Source of the DNA: Lysobacterales bacterium 66-474
GTDB lineage: Bacteria; Pseudomonadota; Gammaproteobacteria; Xanthomonadales; Rhodanobacteraceae
DNA: 64,000 bases
Reading direction: 5' to 3'
Assembly (NCBI GenBank): GCA_001899805.1
Contig: MKWP01000014.1
Coordinates: forward strand, 434,001-498,000
This document shows, one piece after another, positions 27,047 through 36,624 of this stretch. Each line of letters starts with the position of its first letter. The stretch's first letter is position 1. Below the pieces are notes generated by a model, which was not told the origin of the DNA, ran no database searches, and was given only the letters and a program-made list of their open reading frames with translations. The position numbers and the translations under genes are program-made.

Positions 27047-27183
27047 ACCTCTGAACAACCTGCTGTGCTCGGCAGCTTGCGCGTCGGCGGTGCTCGCAAT
27101 GCTCACGTACTGACGTGTACGCTCCGCTTGCTGCGCTCCGGCGTCACGCAATCTGCCTTCGCTCGCGACGGTTCTTCAGAGGT
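27047..27183. mobile_element. MITE-like element, 137 bp with 9-bp terminal inverted repeats
   Basis: The ends read ACCTCTGAA (27047-27055) and TTCAGAGGT (27175-27183), exact inverted copies. Between them lies a further inverted-repeat-rich sequence with CACGTACTGACGTGTACG near 27104-27121. The whole lies between the GST (minus) and the GAF-GGDEF gene (plus). There is no transposase gene, so any movement would have depended on one supplied elsewhere. Confidence 0.65.
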
Positions 27184-27287
27184 CCGATTGGGTGGTTCTT
27201 GAGGGCGACGAACGGAAAGGCCCGGAATCGACATCGCACGATCGTAATGGGGTGCCGGTACACTGGGTGCTCGTGCAGGGGATCGTG

Positions 27288-28400
27288 ATGGCGCAATCCA
27301 GGGGCCAGCCCTCCGACATCCGTGGCCAGCATCCATTGTGGGACGAACGCGACGCGTTCGGCCGCCGCGCGATGTTGACGGAAATCCTGGCGCAGGTGTC
27401 GCACGAGGCGTTGCAGGGCGACACCCTGGAAGCGGTGCTGAAGGCGATCGTGGACTGCATCACCCGGCGCCTGCCGGTGACGATCGCCAGCATCATCCTG
27501 CTCAACGAGGCGCGCACGCATTTCGTGCAGGAAGTCTGGTCGGGCCGCATCGAGCTGGAATTGCCGGGCGGCATGCCGTGGCCGGTCACGCTGGGCGCCG
27601 CGGGCCGTTGCGCGCGTACCGGCGCCAGCCAGCTGATCACCGACCTGCCGAACGATCCGGATTACGTGCCGGGCAACCACGAGGTGAGTTCCGAATACAT
27701 CGTGCCGATCCGGCACCGCGAGCGCCTGCACGGCGTGCTGAACCTGGAGAGCACGCGCAGCGATTTCTTCACGCCCGAGGTCTGCGCGGCGTTCGATGCG
27801 ATCGCCGAACAGGTTGCCGGCGCGATCCACGCGGCGCGGTTGCTGCGCGAACTGGAAACGGCGAACCGCAGGTTGCGCGAGCTCACGATGATCGACGGCC
27901 TTACCGGCATCGCCAACCGCCGTTGCTTCGACTTGCGCATCGCGGAGGAATGGCAACGGCACGCCGATCTGGGCACGCCGCTGGCGTTGCTGATGGTGGA
28001 TGTGGATTGCTTCAAGGCGCTCAACGATGCACTGGGTCATTTGCAGGGCGACGAATGCCTGCGCGAGATCGCGCGGTTGTGCGGCAGCGGCGTGCGTGGC
28101 GACGATGACCTGGTCGCGCGCTATGGCGGCGAGGAATTGACGGTCCTGCTGCCTGGGTGCGCGCTGGCGGATGCGGCACGCGTGGCGGAACAACTTTGTA
28201 TCGGCGTGCGCGAACGACGGATGCCGCACCCGCAATCTCCGGCCGGGGAATATGTGACCGTAAGCATCGGCGTCGCCGCGATGCATCCGTCCCGGCGGGT
28301 CTCGCCCCAGGATCTGATCGCCGCCGCGGACCGCGCGTTGTACTCGGCCAAGCGGCAGGGACGCGACTGCGTGGCGACGCTGGCTGCCGCGGCTGAATGA
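27288..28400 (+). CDS. GAF-GGDEF protein, putative diguanylate cyclase
   Basis: A 370-residue soluble protein; ATG at 27288 follows AGGGGAT, while a GTG at 27192 would add 32 residues. Residues 25-190 form a GAF domain (LEAVLKAIVDCITRR, VLNLESTRSDFF), followed by a GGDEF domain whose signature reads GGEEL in place of GG(D/E)EF, and with no exact RxxD inhibitory site. The two metal/GTP segments DVDCFKALND and SIGVAAM are kept. Diguanylate cyclases make c-di-GMP. The changed last residue leaves activity uncertain. It is not clearly in an operon. Confidence 0.9.
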   Translation: MAQSRGQPSDIRGQHPLWDERDAFGRRAMLTEILAQVSHEALQGDTLEAVLKAIVDCITRRLPVTIASIILLNEARTHFVQEVWSGRIELELPGGMPWPVTLGAAGRCARTGASQLITDLPNDPDYVPGNHEVSSEYIVPIRHRERLHGVLNLESTRSDFFTPEVCAAFDAIAEQVAGAIHAARLLRELETANRRLRELTMIDGLTGIANRRCFDLRIAEEWQRHADLGTPLALLMVDVDCFKALNDALGHLQGDECLREIARLCGSGVRGDDDLVARYGGEELTVLLPGCALADAARVAEQLCIGVRERRMPHPQSPAGEYVTVSIGVAAMHPSRRVSPQDLIAAADRALYSAKRQGRDCVATLAAAAE

Positions 28401-28413
28401 CGTATCGCGCCCG

Positions 28414-28425
28414 GGGTTGCAACCC
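28414..28425. promoter_or_regulatory. 12-bp perfect palindrome
   Basis: GGGTTGCAACCC lies between the GAF-GGDEF gene stop and the small zinc-finger gene. Its half-site GGTTGC/GCAACC is the same as that of the candidate ArsR operators at 29588 and 29631, but here the halves are adjacent and in opposite order. It could be chance. Confidence 0.3.
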
Positions 28426-28451
28426 GCCCCAGTCGACCCTAGGTTATCGGC

Positions 28452-28718
28452 ATGGCCAAGGGTTTCGTCAACGACGATGCGGTGCAGGACCAGATCGACG
28501 CGACGGTCGCCGACGCGGTGGCGCGTGCGCGCAGCAGGCAACTCAAGGGTCCTGGCCTGAGCCATTGCGAGGAATGCGCTGCTCCCATCCCGGCGGCACG
28601 GCGCAAGGCCGTGCCGGGCGTGCGCCTGTGCGTGAAGTGCCAGGCGGAACGCGACCGGGAAGATGGCGTGTTCAGTGGTTACAACCGGCGTGGCAGCAAG
28701 GACAGCCAGCTGCGTTGA
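28452..28718 (+). CDS. DksA/TraR-type C4 zinc-finger protein
   Basis: An 88-residue protein with the DksA-type zinc finger CEEC...CVKC near residues 39-63 and a short coiled-coil N-terminus. Similar small proteins (YbiI, TraR-like) bind the secondary channel of RNA polymerase or are of unknown role. It lacks the long coiled coil of DksA and the DxxD acidic tip, so it is more YbiI-like. It stands alone, convergent with the arsR-type gene, whose stop lies 7 bases further on. Confidence 0.88.
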   Translation: MAKGFVNDDAVQDQIDATVADAVARARSRQLKGPGLSHCEECAAPIPAARRKAVPGVRLCVKCQAERDREDGVFSGYNRRGSKDSQLR

Positions 28719-28725
28719 TCGATCG

Positions 28726-29061
28726 TCATTTCTCCACGAACGATTTCAGTCGTTGCAGCGCCTGATCCCATTGCGCTGCGATGGCGTCCAGCGAACGCCT
28801 TGCCTCGTCGAGGCGCGAGGGTTCCAGTTCCCACAAGCGTTCGCGTCCCTGGCGGATGTCGCGGACCAGTCCGGCGTCGGCGAGCACGGTCAGATGCTTG
28901 GTGACGGCTTGGCGCGTGACCGCGGTACCCGTGGTGAGTTGCGCGATCGACAACGCGCCACCGGCGCACAGCGCGGCGACGAGTCGCAAGCGGGTGGGGT
29001 CGCCCAGCGCGGCGAAGACGGGTGCGGTTTTCTGGATGCTGGATGTGCGTGGCTTGCGCAT
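28726..29061 (-). CDS. ArsR-family winged-helix repressor
   Basis: A 111-residue protein with the ArsR/SmtB fold: VFAALGDPTRLRLVAAL at the N-terminus, recognition helix TRQAVTKHLTVLADAGLV and the winged strand DIRQGRERLWELEP. No metal-binding cysteine motif (ELCVCD) is present, so it is of the non-metal kind that usually regulates an adjacent AHSA1 gene. It lies 8 bases behind the AHSA1 gene and is the second gene of the pair. The inverted repeats at 29588 and 29631 are good candidates for its binding sites. Confidence 0.93.
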   Translation of the reverse strand: MRKPRTSSIQKTAPVFAALGDPTRLRLVAALCAGGALSIAQLTTGTAVTRQAVTKHLTVLADAGLVRDIRQGRERLWELEPSRLDEARRSLDAIAAQWDQALQRLKSFVEK

Positions 29062-29069
29062 CGACGGAT

Positions 29070-29561
29070 TCAATGCTGGGCGAGGTATTTCGTGATCAGC
29101 TTCATCTGGTGGGTCCAGCCGCCTTCGTTGGCGGCGAACGCCTTGGCGCGGCGTTCGGGCGGCAGCTTGTCGAAGCCCGATTCGGTGACGGTCAGCAGGA
29201 TGCCATCGGGCGTGTCGTGCAACTCGAACACGATCAGTGTCATCGGTTCGCTTTCGTAATCCACGCCCATTTCCACGCCATACGGATGCCAGCGGAAGGC
29301 GATGCGGTGCATGGGCTCGATCTTCTCGACCTCCCATTCGAATGGCGTGCCAGCGTAGGGCGCCTGCATCGCGGCAACCTCCGCATCGACCTGGGTGGGC
29401 GTGATCCTGCCGGTCAACCGCTCGCCCTCGACGAACGGCCCGTCGAAGCGGACACCGAACCACGTGCCGAACTGGTCGGATTCGCTGAGCGCGCGCCATA
29501 CACGTTCGCGTGACGCGTTCAACAAGACCCGTTTCTCGATGCGGTCGGTGTTCGCGTTCAT
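29070..29561 (-). CDS. SRPBCC/AHSA1 family protein
   Basis: A 163-residue protein of the START-like SRPBCC fold (IEKRVLLNASRERVWRALSESDQFGTWFG, then EWEVEKIEPMHRIAFRWHPYG and SGFDKLPPERR with GGWTHQMKLI), the group called activator of Hsp90 ATPase homologue 1-like. The fold makes a deep hydrophobic pocket for small ligands, and the protein is often paired with an ArsR regulator. The gene is the first of the two-gene unit with arsR. The upstream operator-like repeats span its promoter region. Confidence 0.9.
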   Translation of the reverse strand: MNANTDRIEKRVLLNASRERVWRALSESDQFGTWFGVRFDGPFVEGERLTGRITPTQVDAEVAAMQAPYAGTPFEWEVEKIEPMHRIAFRWHPYGVEMGVDYESEPMTLIVFELHDTPDGILLTVTESGFDKLPPERRAKAFAANEGGWTHQMKLITKYLAQH

Positions 29562-29587
29562 GGCAGTCTCCGTCTGAGCAAGGATAC

Positions 29588-29607
29588 ATGCAACCATTGG
29601 GTTGCAT
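29588..29607. promoter_or_regulatory. Inverted repeat 1, candidate ArsR operator
   Basis: ATGCAACC (29588-29595), four bases, then GGTTGCAT (29600-29607): an 8-base perfect inverted repeat. It lies 27 bases upstream of the AHSA1 start on the minus strand. Its core GCAACC-N4-GGTTGC recurs 41 bases away. Confidence 0.7.
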
Positions 29608-29630
29608 ATTACGACGGCATCCGGGGATAC

Positions 29631-29646
29631 GCAACCCTGAGGTTGC
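29631..29646. promoter_or_regulatory. Inverted repeat 2, candidate ArsR operator
   Basis: GCAACC (29631-29636), four bases, GGTTGC (29641-29646): the same core as inverted repeat 1. The centres are 41 bases apart, about four helical turns, so two repressor dimers could sit on one face of the DNA. It is 59 bases before the start of the divergent amidohydrolase gene. Confidence 0.65.
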
Positions 29647-29704
29647 CCATGGCATGGCGCGATTCGGCGACGTTATCCTTGGCGGATCATTCGGGGACCG
29701 TTCC

Positions 29705-31021
29705 ATGAAACGCATCCTGCCGCTGTTGTTGTGCCTGTTCGCGTGGCCGGCCCTCGCCGCCGCGCCGAAGCCGTTGCTGCTGACCCACGTCGGCCTGGTC
29801 GACGGCACCGGCTCGGCCGTGCAGCGCGACATGACCATTGCGATCGAAGGTGATCGCATCACGGCGGTGTACTTGAGCGGCAGCCGGCCGGTACCGAAAG
29901 ACGCCGATGTGCGCGACCTCTCGGGAAAATACGTGATCCCCGGCTTGATCGATGCGCACGTCCACATCACCGATGCCGAGCCCGACATCGCGCACTACCA
30001 GGCGTTCCTGCGTGCGCTGTTGCTGGGTGGCGTGACCGGCATCCGCGACATGGCCGGCGACGATCGCCTGCTGCAGTTCCTCGCGAGCCAGGCGAATTCG
30101 GATGCATTCGCGTCGCCTGACATTTTCTACGTCGCGCTGATGGCGGGTCCGACGTTCTTCAAGGAAGACCCCCGCGCGCAGGCTGCCTCGAAAGGCGAGC
30201 CACTGGGTTGCGCGCCGTGGATGCAGGCGATCGACGCGAAGACGGACATTCCACTGGCGGTGGCGGAAGCCAGGGGTACCGGCGCGACCGGCATCAAACT
30301 CTATGCCGATTTGCCTGCGGCGCTGGTCAAGGCGATCACCGCGGAAGCGCACCGGCAGGGCCTGCGGGTGTGGACGCACGCGACGATTTTCCCGGCCAAG
30401 CCGAGTGATGCCGTCGACGCCGGCGCCGACACCATCTCGCACAGCCCCTACCTGGTGTGGGAAGCGGCGCCGAGCGTGCCGGACGATTACGGGGTGCGCG
30501 CGATGGGGGACTTCGAACACGTGAAACCCGATGCGCCGCAGATCCTCGCGCTGTTCGATGCGATGAAAAAACGCGGCACGATCCTGGACGCGACCCTGCT
30601 GGTGTTCAGGAACGAAGCCGAACACCATCCGCAAAGGGTCGGCGCGGGCATCGTGCCGTGGAGCTACGCGGTGACGCGGCTGGCGCACGAGCGCGGCGTG
30701 CTGATCGATGCGGGTACCGACGATGCGGGGTTCCCGTATGGCAAGGATGGTCCGGATCTCGACCGAATGCCGTCGGTGCATCAGGAGATGGCGTTGCTGG
30801 TCGAGCACGCCGGTTTCACGCCTTTGCAGGCGATCCGGGCTGCCACCGAGGTCGGTGCCGCGGCGCTGGGACAGTCCGCGCAACGCGGTACGGTCACACC
30901 CGGCAAGCTGGCCGACCTGGTGGTGCTTGGCGCCGATCCTTCGCGCGACATCCGCAACACCACCAGGATCGAGTTCGTGGTCAAGAACGGCCGCGTCTAC
31001 TCCCACGTGAGCGGCCGCTGA
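29705..31021 (+). CDS. Secreted amidohydrolase family protein
   Basis: A 438-residue protein with signal peptide (cut after ALA near residue 19). The metal-binding HxH is in IDAHVHITD near residue 85; a later KLYAD carries the carboxylated lysine, histidines follow in WTHATIF and ISHSPYL, and the aspartate in DAGTDDAG. The C-terminal [18 protein letters not shown] is typical. It probably removes an amide or ester bond from a periplasmic substrate, not known. It is divergent from the AHSA1-arsR genes and may share their operator region. Confidence 0.88.
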   Translation: MKRILPLLLCLFAWPALAAAPKPLLLTHVGLVDGTGSAVQRDMTIAIEGDRITAVYLSGSRPVPKDADVRDLSGKYVIPGLIDAHVHITDAEPDIAHYQAFLRALLLGGVTGIRDMAGDDRLLQFLASQANSDAFASPDIFYVALMAGPTFFKEDPRAQAASKGEPLGCAPWMQAIDAKTDIPLAVAEARGTGATGIKLYADLPAALVKAITAEAHRQGLRVWTHATIFPAKPSDAVDAGADTISHSPYLVWEAAPSVPDDYGVRAMGDFEHVKPDAPQILALFDAMKKRGTILDATLLVFRNEAEHHPQRVGAGIVPWSYAVTRLAHERGVLIDAGTDDAGFPYGKDGPDLDRMPSVHQEMALLVEHAGFTPLQAIRAATEVGAAALGQSAQRGTVTPGKLADLVVLGADPSRDIRNTTRIEFVVKNGRVYSHVSGR

Positions 31022-31118
31022 ACCCCGCGCGCAAGGTCGCGTGATGAACCGTCGCATGGGTTGTGCCGCGGCACCGGCCATAAATACACTACCCGTCGGT
31101 TCACTTATAACCATCCCC

Positions 31119-32078
<960 letters not shown>

Positions 32079-32172
32079 GCGAGCCCAGGGCACGGTTCGA
32101 ATCCGCTTTGGGTGGAAACCACGGGCAAGGATGCCCGTACGCTTGCGCGGGGATGCGCACAAGGGAGGGCGC

Positions 32173-32934
32173 ATGAACCTGCACGGGATCCGCGCGATCT
32201 ACCGTTTCGAGATGGCGCGCACCGGGCGCACGCTGATGCAGAGCGTGCTGTCGCCGGTGGTGTCCACGTCGCTGTACTTCGTGGTGTTCGGCTCGGCGAT
32301 CGGCTCGCGCATCACCAGTGTCGAAGGCGTCAGCTACGCGGCCTTCATCATCCCCGGCCTGGTGATGTTGTCGCTGCTGATGCAGAGCGTGTCGAACGCT
32401 TCGTTCGGCATCTACTTCCCGAAATTCGTGGGCACGATCTACGAAGTGCATTCGGCGCCGTTGTCGTACCTGGAAATCATCACCGGCTACGTCGGCGCGG
32501 CGGCGACCAAGGCCATCATCGTCGGGTTGATCATCCTCGCCACCGCACGGGTGTTCGTGGATTATTCGATCGCCCATCCCGTGGTGATGGTGTTGTTCCT
32601 GGTGATGACCACGGTGGCGTTCAGCCTGTTCGGTTTCATCATCGGCATCTGGGCGGACAACTTCGAGAAGCTGCAGGTGGTGCCGCTGATGATCATCACG
32701 CCGCTGACGTTCCTCGGCGGCAGCTTCTATTCCATCCACATGCTGCCGCCGTTCTGGCAGAAGGTGACGCTGTTCAATCCGGTGGTGTATTTGATCTCCG
32801 GGTTCCGCTGGAGCTTCTACGGCCTCGCCGACGTCAACGTCGGCATCAGCGTGGTCGCGACGCTGGTGTTCCTCGCGTTGTGCCTGACCGGTGTGTGGTG
32901 GATCTTCCGGACGGGCTGGCGTTTGAAGGCCTGA
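32173..32934 (+). CDS. ABC-2 type permease, YadH-like
   Basis: A 253-residue inner-membrane protein with six likely membrane segments. Motifs [18 protein letters not shown]-like at the N-terminus, [15 protein letters not shown] in the middle and [34 protein letters not shown] are typical of the DRA-type or YadH permeases. The start at 32173 is behind GGGAGG. Together with the ATPase it should form an exporter of unknown substrate. Confidence 0.9.
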   Translation: MNLHGIRAIYRFEMARTGRTLMQSVLSPVVSTSLYFVVFGSAIGSRITSVEGVSYAAFIIPGLVMLSLLMQSVSNASFGIYFPKFVGTIYEVHSAPLSYLEIITGYVGAAATKAIIVGLIILATARVFVDYSIAHPVVMVLFLVMTTVAFSLFGFIIGIWADNFEKLQVVPLMIITPLTFLGGSFYSIHMLPPFWQKVTLFNPVVYLISGFRWSFYGLADVNVGISVVATLVFLALCLTGVWWIFRTGWRLKA

Positions 32935-33146
32935 CGGCGATGATCGCCGGCGGTCAACAACTGTTTCCGCGCAGTCCGTTGCCGGTCGAAGCACGCGGGC
33001 GCAGCGTGAAGATGTGTTTCCGGATGTGTGTTCCGTCACTTTCCGCTCACGCAATCCGTCAAAATGGGTGACACGCGTCGACCTGAATGAAGGCATGGCA
33101 TCGGTCTTGCTCAATGGCGCTTGTAGTCACTGCGAGTTTCCGTGCC

Positions 33147-34205
33147 ATGTCCGTCGATGTTCTGCCAGTCCTCGACCTGACGGCCCCCGACAAGGTGGGT
33201 CGTGTCGTCGCGCGCTCGCACCGCCTGCGTACGCTGGGACTGGCGCTCGGCGGCATCATGGTGGGCGCCGTGTTGTACCGGCACGGCGTCCCCGCGCAGA
33301 TGTGGGTGCTGCTGGCGCTGCACGCGCTGGCGTGGCCGCACGTCGCCTGGCTGATCCTGCGCCGCAGCGACGATCCGATTGCCGACGACAAGAGTTTTTT
33401 CCTCGGCGATGCCGCGATGGGCGGTGTCTGGATCGCGCTGATGCAGTTCAACCTGCTGCCGGCCATGTTGCTGGTGACGATGTACGCGATCACCCTGATC
33501 GCGATCGACGGCAGCAAATACCTCATCCGCGGCATGGCCCTGCAGGTGCTCGCATGCGGCGTGGCCGCGGTCGCGAACGGGCTCCAGTTCCAGCCCGAGA
33601 CCGACATGCCGGAGGTGCTGGCGGCGCTGCCGCTGCTGCTGGTGTTCCCGGTGACCCTGGGGTTCATCATGCACGGGCTGGCGCAGCAGGTCCTCGGACA
33701 GAATCGCCAGCTCGTCAGGCTGGGCAGCATCGATGCCTTGAGCGGGCTGCTGAATCGCAGGCAGTGGGAAGATGCGGTCAATGTCGCGCTGTCGCGGCGT
33801 TGCTGCGGCAGCGCCATGCTGCTGCTGATCGACATCGACCGCTTCAAGCGCATCAACGACCAGTTCGGCCACACCAGCGGCGACGAAGTGGTGCGGTTGG
33901 TCGGCGAAATCATCCGCGCCGGCCTGCGCCAGGGCGACCTGGCCGGACGCTACGGAGGCGATGAATTTGGCGTGCTGCTGTGTGACACCGATCCCGATGC
34001 GGCCGAAACGGTCGCCGATCGCATCCGGGCGGGCGTCGCGGACCTGCGCATCGAACACGCACCGGGCTTGCGCTGCACCTTGAGTATCGGACTCGCGCGC
34101 GGCCCCGCCGGCATCGGCACCGCGCGGGAATGGATCGAACGCGCCGACGTCGCGCTATACCGTGCCAAGCTGGCCGGGCGCAACCGTTTCGTGGTCGCGG
34201 CCTGA
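33147..34205 (+). CDS. MASE2-GGDEF membrane diguanylate cyclase
   Basis: A 352-residue protein. Residues 30-165 form the MASE2 membrane sensor with about five helices, with WPHVAWLILRRSDDP as in the AdrA/DgcC group; then a GGDEF domain with intact RYGGDEF and the inhibitory RxxD site RQGD five residues before it. It should make c-di-GMP under product control. Earlier in-frame starts exist at 33087 and 33117; none has a clear ribosome site, so the start is uncertain. A STAS-like gene follows. Confidence 0.93.
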   Translation: MSVDVLPVLDLTAPDKVGRVVARSHRLRTLGLALGGIMVGAVLYRHGVPAQMWVLLALHALAWPHVAWLILRRSDDPIADDKSFFLGDAAMGGVWIALMQFNLLPAMLLVTMYAITLIAIDGSKYLIRGMALQVLACGVAAVANGLQFQPETDMPEVLAALPLLLVFPVTLGFIMHGLAQQVLGQNRQLVRLGSIDALSGLLNRRQWEDAVNVALSRRCCGSAMLLLIDIDRFKRINDQFGHTSGDEVVRLVGEIIRAGLRQGDLAGRYGGDEFGVLLCDTDPDAAETVADRIRAGVADLRIEHAPGLRCTLSIGLARGPAGIGTAREWIERADVALYRAKLAGRNRFVVAA

Positions 34206-34294
34206 AAGTGATCGGTGGACCCGCATGGCGTGCCGGCCCATCGCGCCGGGTGCTACCATCGCGCGACTTCCCGGTATGCGCCGACAGGTGCTCC

Positions 34295-34699
34295 ATGGGT
34301 GAAGCTTCGTTCGAGGTGGTCGGGGACGTGGCACGGTTCCGGTTGACCGGCGAACAGGTCCTGGAAAGCGCCGTGCAACTGATCGCCGATGCCATCACGC
34401 GCACCAAGGAAGCCGGCCTCGACAAGTTGCTGGTCGACATCACCGGGATCAGGGGTATCGAGCCGCCCGGCATGAGCACGCGTCTCTGGCTCATGGGCGA
34501 GTGGGCCCGGGCGGGCCGGGGCCATGTGCGTACCGTGCTGGTGGTGCGACGGGAGTTCATCGATCCGGATCGGATCGGCGTCATCGCGGGCATGAACTCG
34601 GGCTTCATCAGCAACGTGTTCGAAACCGAGCCACAGGCGCTCGATTGGCTGCTGGGAATACGCGGCAGGGATTCATCGAAGCCGACGTCGGAGCCCTGA
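34295..34699 (+). CDS. Small STAS/SpoIIAA-like domain protein
   Basis: A 134-residue protein with alternating strands and helices (ASFEVVGDVARFRLTGEQVLESAVQLIADAITRTKEAGLDKLLVDITGIRGIEPPGMSTRLWLMGEWARA) fitting a STAS-like or SpoIIAA-like fold. Family members bind or signal through protein contacts and are often regulators. It is 89 bases behind the diguanylate cyclase gene on the same strand, so a link to c-di-GMP signalling is possible. No direct functional motif is seen. Confidence 0.6.
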   Translation: MGEASFEVVGDVARFRLTGEQVLESAVQLIADAITRTKEAGLDKLLVDITGIRGIEPPGMSTRLWLMGEWARAGRGHVRTVLVVRREFIDPDRIGVIAGMNSGFISNVFETEPQALDWLLGIRGRDSSKPTSEP

Positions 34700-34768
34700 C
34701 GTGCCGTCTTGATGCGCCGCCGGTGTTTTGGGCGCACAATGCAAAGCCCCGTCCACGAGGAACACGTC

Positions 34769-35560
34769 ATGCGAACCACGGGCTCCATCATCCTGCTGGC
34801 CGCGTTGGCCTTGCCGTTTGCGGCCACCGCGCAATCCTCCACGAATTCTGCAGCGCCGGCTTCGGCCACCGTGAAGATCCCCGCCTATGTGACCAAGGCC
34901 ATCGACGATCCCGCGCGCGCCGCCGACAGGAAGGACGATGCGCGTCGCAAGATCGCCGATGTGATGGCCTTTGCCGGCGTCAAGCCCGGCGACAAGGTGC
35001 TGGAACTCGATCCCGGATCGGGTTACTGGACACGCGTGTTCAGCCGCATCGTGGGCCCGCAGGGCCACGTCTACACCGTATGGCCGGACGAGATGGCCAA
35101 GTATTCGGCCAAGAGTTTCGCCAACTGGCAGGGCCTGGTGAAAGACACTTACACCAACGTGAGTCTCCTGAAGCAGCCGGCGGCGATGTTGAGCGTGCCG
35201 CAGAAGGTGGACGTCGTGTTCACCTCGCAGAATTACCACGACTACCACGACCCGTTCATGGGCCCGGTGGACATGAAGAGCTTCGACAAGCAGGTGTTCG
35301 ACGCGCTGAAGCCGGGTGGGGTGTTCATCGTGATCGACCACATCGCGCCGGCCGGTTCCGGCATCAGCGACACCAACACGCTGCACCGCATCGATCCGGA
35401 AGTGGTGAAACAGGAAGTGGAATCGGCCGGCTTCGTGTTCGATGGTTCCAGCGATGCGCTGGTCAACCCCAAGGATCCGCTCGACGTCAAGGTGTTCGAT
35501 CCCTCGATCCGCGGCCACACCAGCCAGTTCATCTACCGCTTCAAGAAGCCGATGAAGTAA
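34769..35560 (+). CDS. Exported methyltransferase-fold protein
   Basis: A 263-residue protein with a signal peptide (MRTTGSIILLAALALPFAATA) cut after ATA or AQS near residue 22. The mature part has a Rossmann-like methyltransferase fold: VKPGDKVLELDPGSGYWTRVFSRIVGPQGHVYTVWP around residue 72, where the usual GxG motif is DPGSG, and GGVFIVIDHIAP near the end. This is a known but unexplained type, as SAM is not expected in the periplasm. ATG at 34769 follows a GAGGA site. Confidence 0.8.
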   Translation: MRTTGSIILLAALALPFAATAQSSTNSAAPASATVKIPAYVTKAIDDPARAADRKDDARRKIADVMAFAGVKPGDKVLELDPGSGYWTRVFSRIVGPQGHVYTVWPDEMAKYSAKSFANWQGLVKDTYTNVSLLKQPAAMLSVPQKVDVVFTSQNYHDYHDPFMGPVDMKSFDKQVFDALKPGGVFIVIDHIAPAGSGISDTNTLHRIDPEVVKQEVESAGFVFDGSSDALVNPKDPLDVKVFDPSIRGHTSQFIYRFKKPMK

Positions 35561-35580
35561 AGCGGCGTTCAATCCCTGGA

Positions 35581-35614
35581 ACGAAACGGGCGGGCCATCG
35601 GCCCGCCCGTTCGT
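35581..35614. terminator. Bidirectional hairpin terminator
   Basis: ACGAAACGGGCGGGCC (35581-35596), loop ATC, GGCCCGCCCGTTCGT (35600-35614), a long GC-rich stem with one bulged base. It lies between the converging methyltransferase-like gene (plus) and the exported hypothetical gene (minus), though it lacks a good T-run. Confidence 0.6.
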
Positions 35615-35626
35615 GTCGCGGGTCGA

Positions 35627-36286
35627 TCAATGCGAGGCATGGCTCGATACGCGCTCGATGCGCCCGCACGCGATCGGCAGCGTGGTTTGCGCGGGGATCG
35701 GTCCCAGCGACTGCACGGTACTGGGCAACCGGGTGTCCGTCGGTACGCCGTGGATGTAGACCACGCGTTTGTCGAGGTCGAGCTTGCCGCCCGGGAAGGC
35801 CTTGTCGAACGCCGCATCCAGCGCCTTCAGCGACACCGTTTCCCGATAGGTGTAGTCGCCCTGGGCGTCGGCCTTCGGATAGGTGCCGTGCGCGACATCC
35901 ATGCTGGCCGGATCGGTGATGAACGGCACCATCGTGGTGCCCGAAGCCTTTTCGGTTTCGATGAGGTCGACGATGCCGTCATGGTTGGCGTCGGCATTGG
36001 CGGCGGGGCAGGTTGCCTGCCGGCCGTCGACGAAACCGTGGAAGTGTTGCCAGTGCACTGTATCGGGCGGCGCACCGTGCACCTTGATGTCGATGGTGAG
36101 CTTGTCGCCGTCGACCGTGAAGCGCGCTTCGCCGGTGGTCGGGGTCCTGGTGGTGCCGGTGTTCATGGCGTGCAGGTGCGCGGTGTACACCGCGTGTGCC
36201 GGCGCGGCCGCAACACCGGTCCCGGGCATGGCGAACAGGATGGCGCCCGCGACCAGCGCGGGCAGGCAGGCGTGGTGGAGTTTCAT
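35627..36286 (-). CDS. Exported protein of unknown role with a calcium-loop-like motif
   Basis: A 219-residue protein with a signal peptide (MKLHHACLPALVAGAILFAMPGTGVAAAPA). It has HxxxHGF-rich sections (VHWQHFHGF) and a Ca-binding-like loop DANHDGIVDLIE near residue 101, i.e. Asp at positions 1, 5, 9 and Glu at 12 of an EF-hand/dockerin-type loop. Several beta strands (GEARFTVDGDKLTIDIKVHG) suggest an Ig- or CHRD-like fold. No family was recognised with certainty; the function is unknown. Confidence 0.75.
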   Translation of the reverse strand: MKLHHACLPALVAGAILFAMPGTGVAAAPAHAVYTAHLHAMNTGTTRTPTTGEARFTVDGDKLTIDIKVHGAPPDTVHWQHFHGFVDGRQATCPAANADANHDGIVDLIETEKASGTTMVPFITDPASMDVAHGTYPKADAQGDYTYRETVSLKALDAAFDKAFPGGKLDLDKRVVYIHGVPTDTRLPSTVQSLGPIPAQTTLPIACGRIERVSSHASH

Positions 36287-36624
36287 GGCAATCTCCGTGG
36301 ACGTTGGCGGGCACTCGAGGGTTCAACCAACGCGCATGCTGGTCCGGATCGCGTCAAGCGGGCGTGATCATCCACCGGATTCAGGGGCGGCTTGGATAAG
36401 TGCCGGGGCTATTGCAGGCCGCGCAAGATTGCATCGGGCAATGACCGCAACCGGGAGGGCCGGCTGATTGGCATAGGACCGTTCACTGCCCGCTTGCGCG
36501 GACGGTGCGCGCACCGGGTCGGGGTCAGCCGAACACCGCCCGCACGTCCTTCGCAAATTCCGTGTCGATTGCGCGCGCGTGGAAACGGTCGCGCGCGCAT
36601 GTGATTCGCACGATGGCGGAGCGC
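36287..36624. other. Gap with no gene seen
   Basis: No convincing frame, terminator or repeat is visible in these 338 bases between two minus-strand genes for exported proteins. On the minus strand a short tail reading FAKDVRAVFG (ending near 36525) could be the end of an eroded gene, but no start or family is recognisable. Confidence 0.4.

Noticed and set aside
32088-32104. GGTTCGAATCC, a tRNA T-loop-like sequence near the end of the YadG-like ATPase gene
   Set aside because: The bases on both sides do not pair as a T-stem, there is no acceptor stem or anticodon arm, and the 5' half would lie within a firm coding gene.
36525-36620. Minus-strand frame ending FAKDVRAVFG as a small gene or gene remnant
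   Set aside because: No start, no ribosome site and no family recognised; listed only as a remark in the gap entry.
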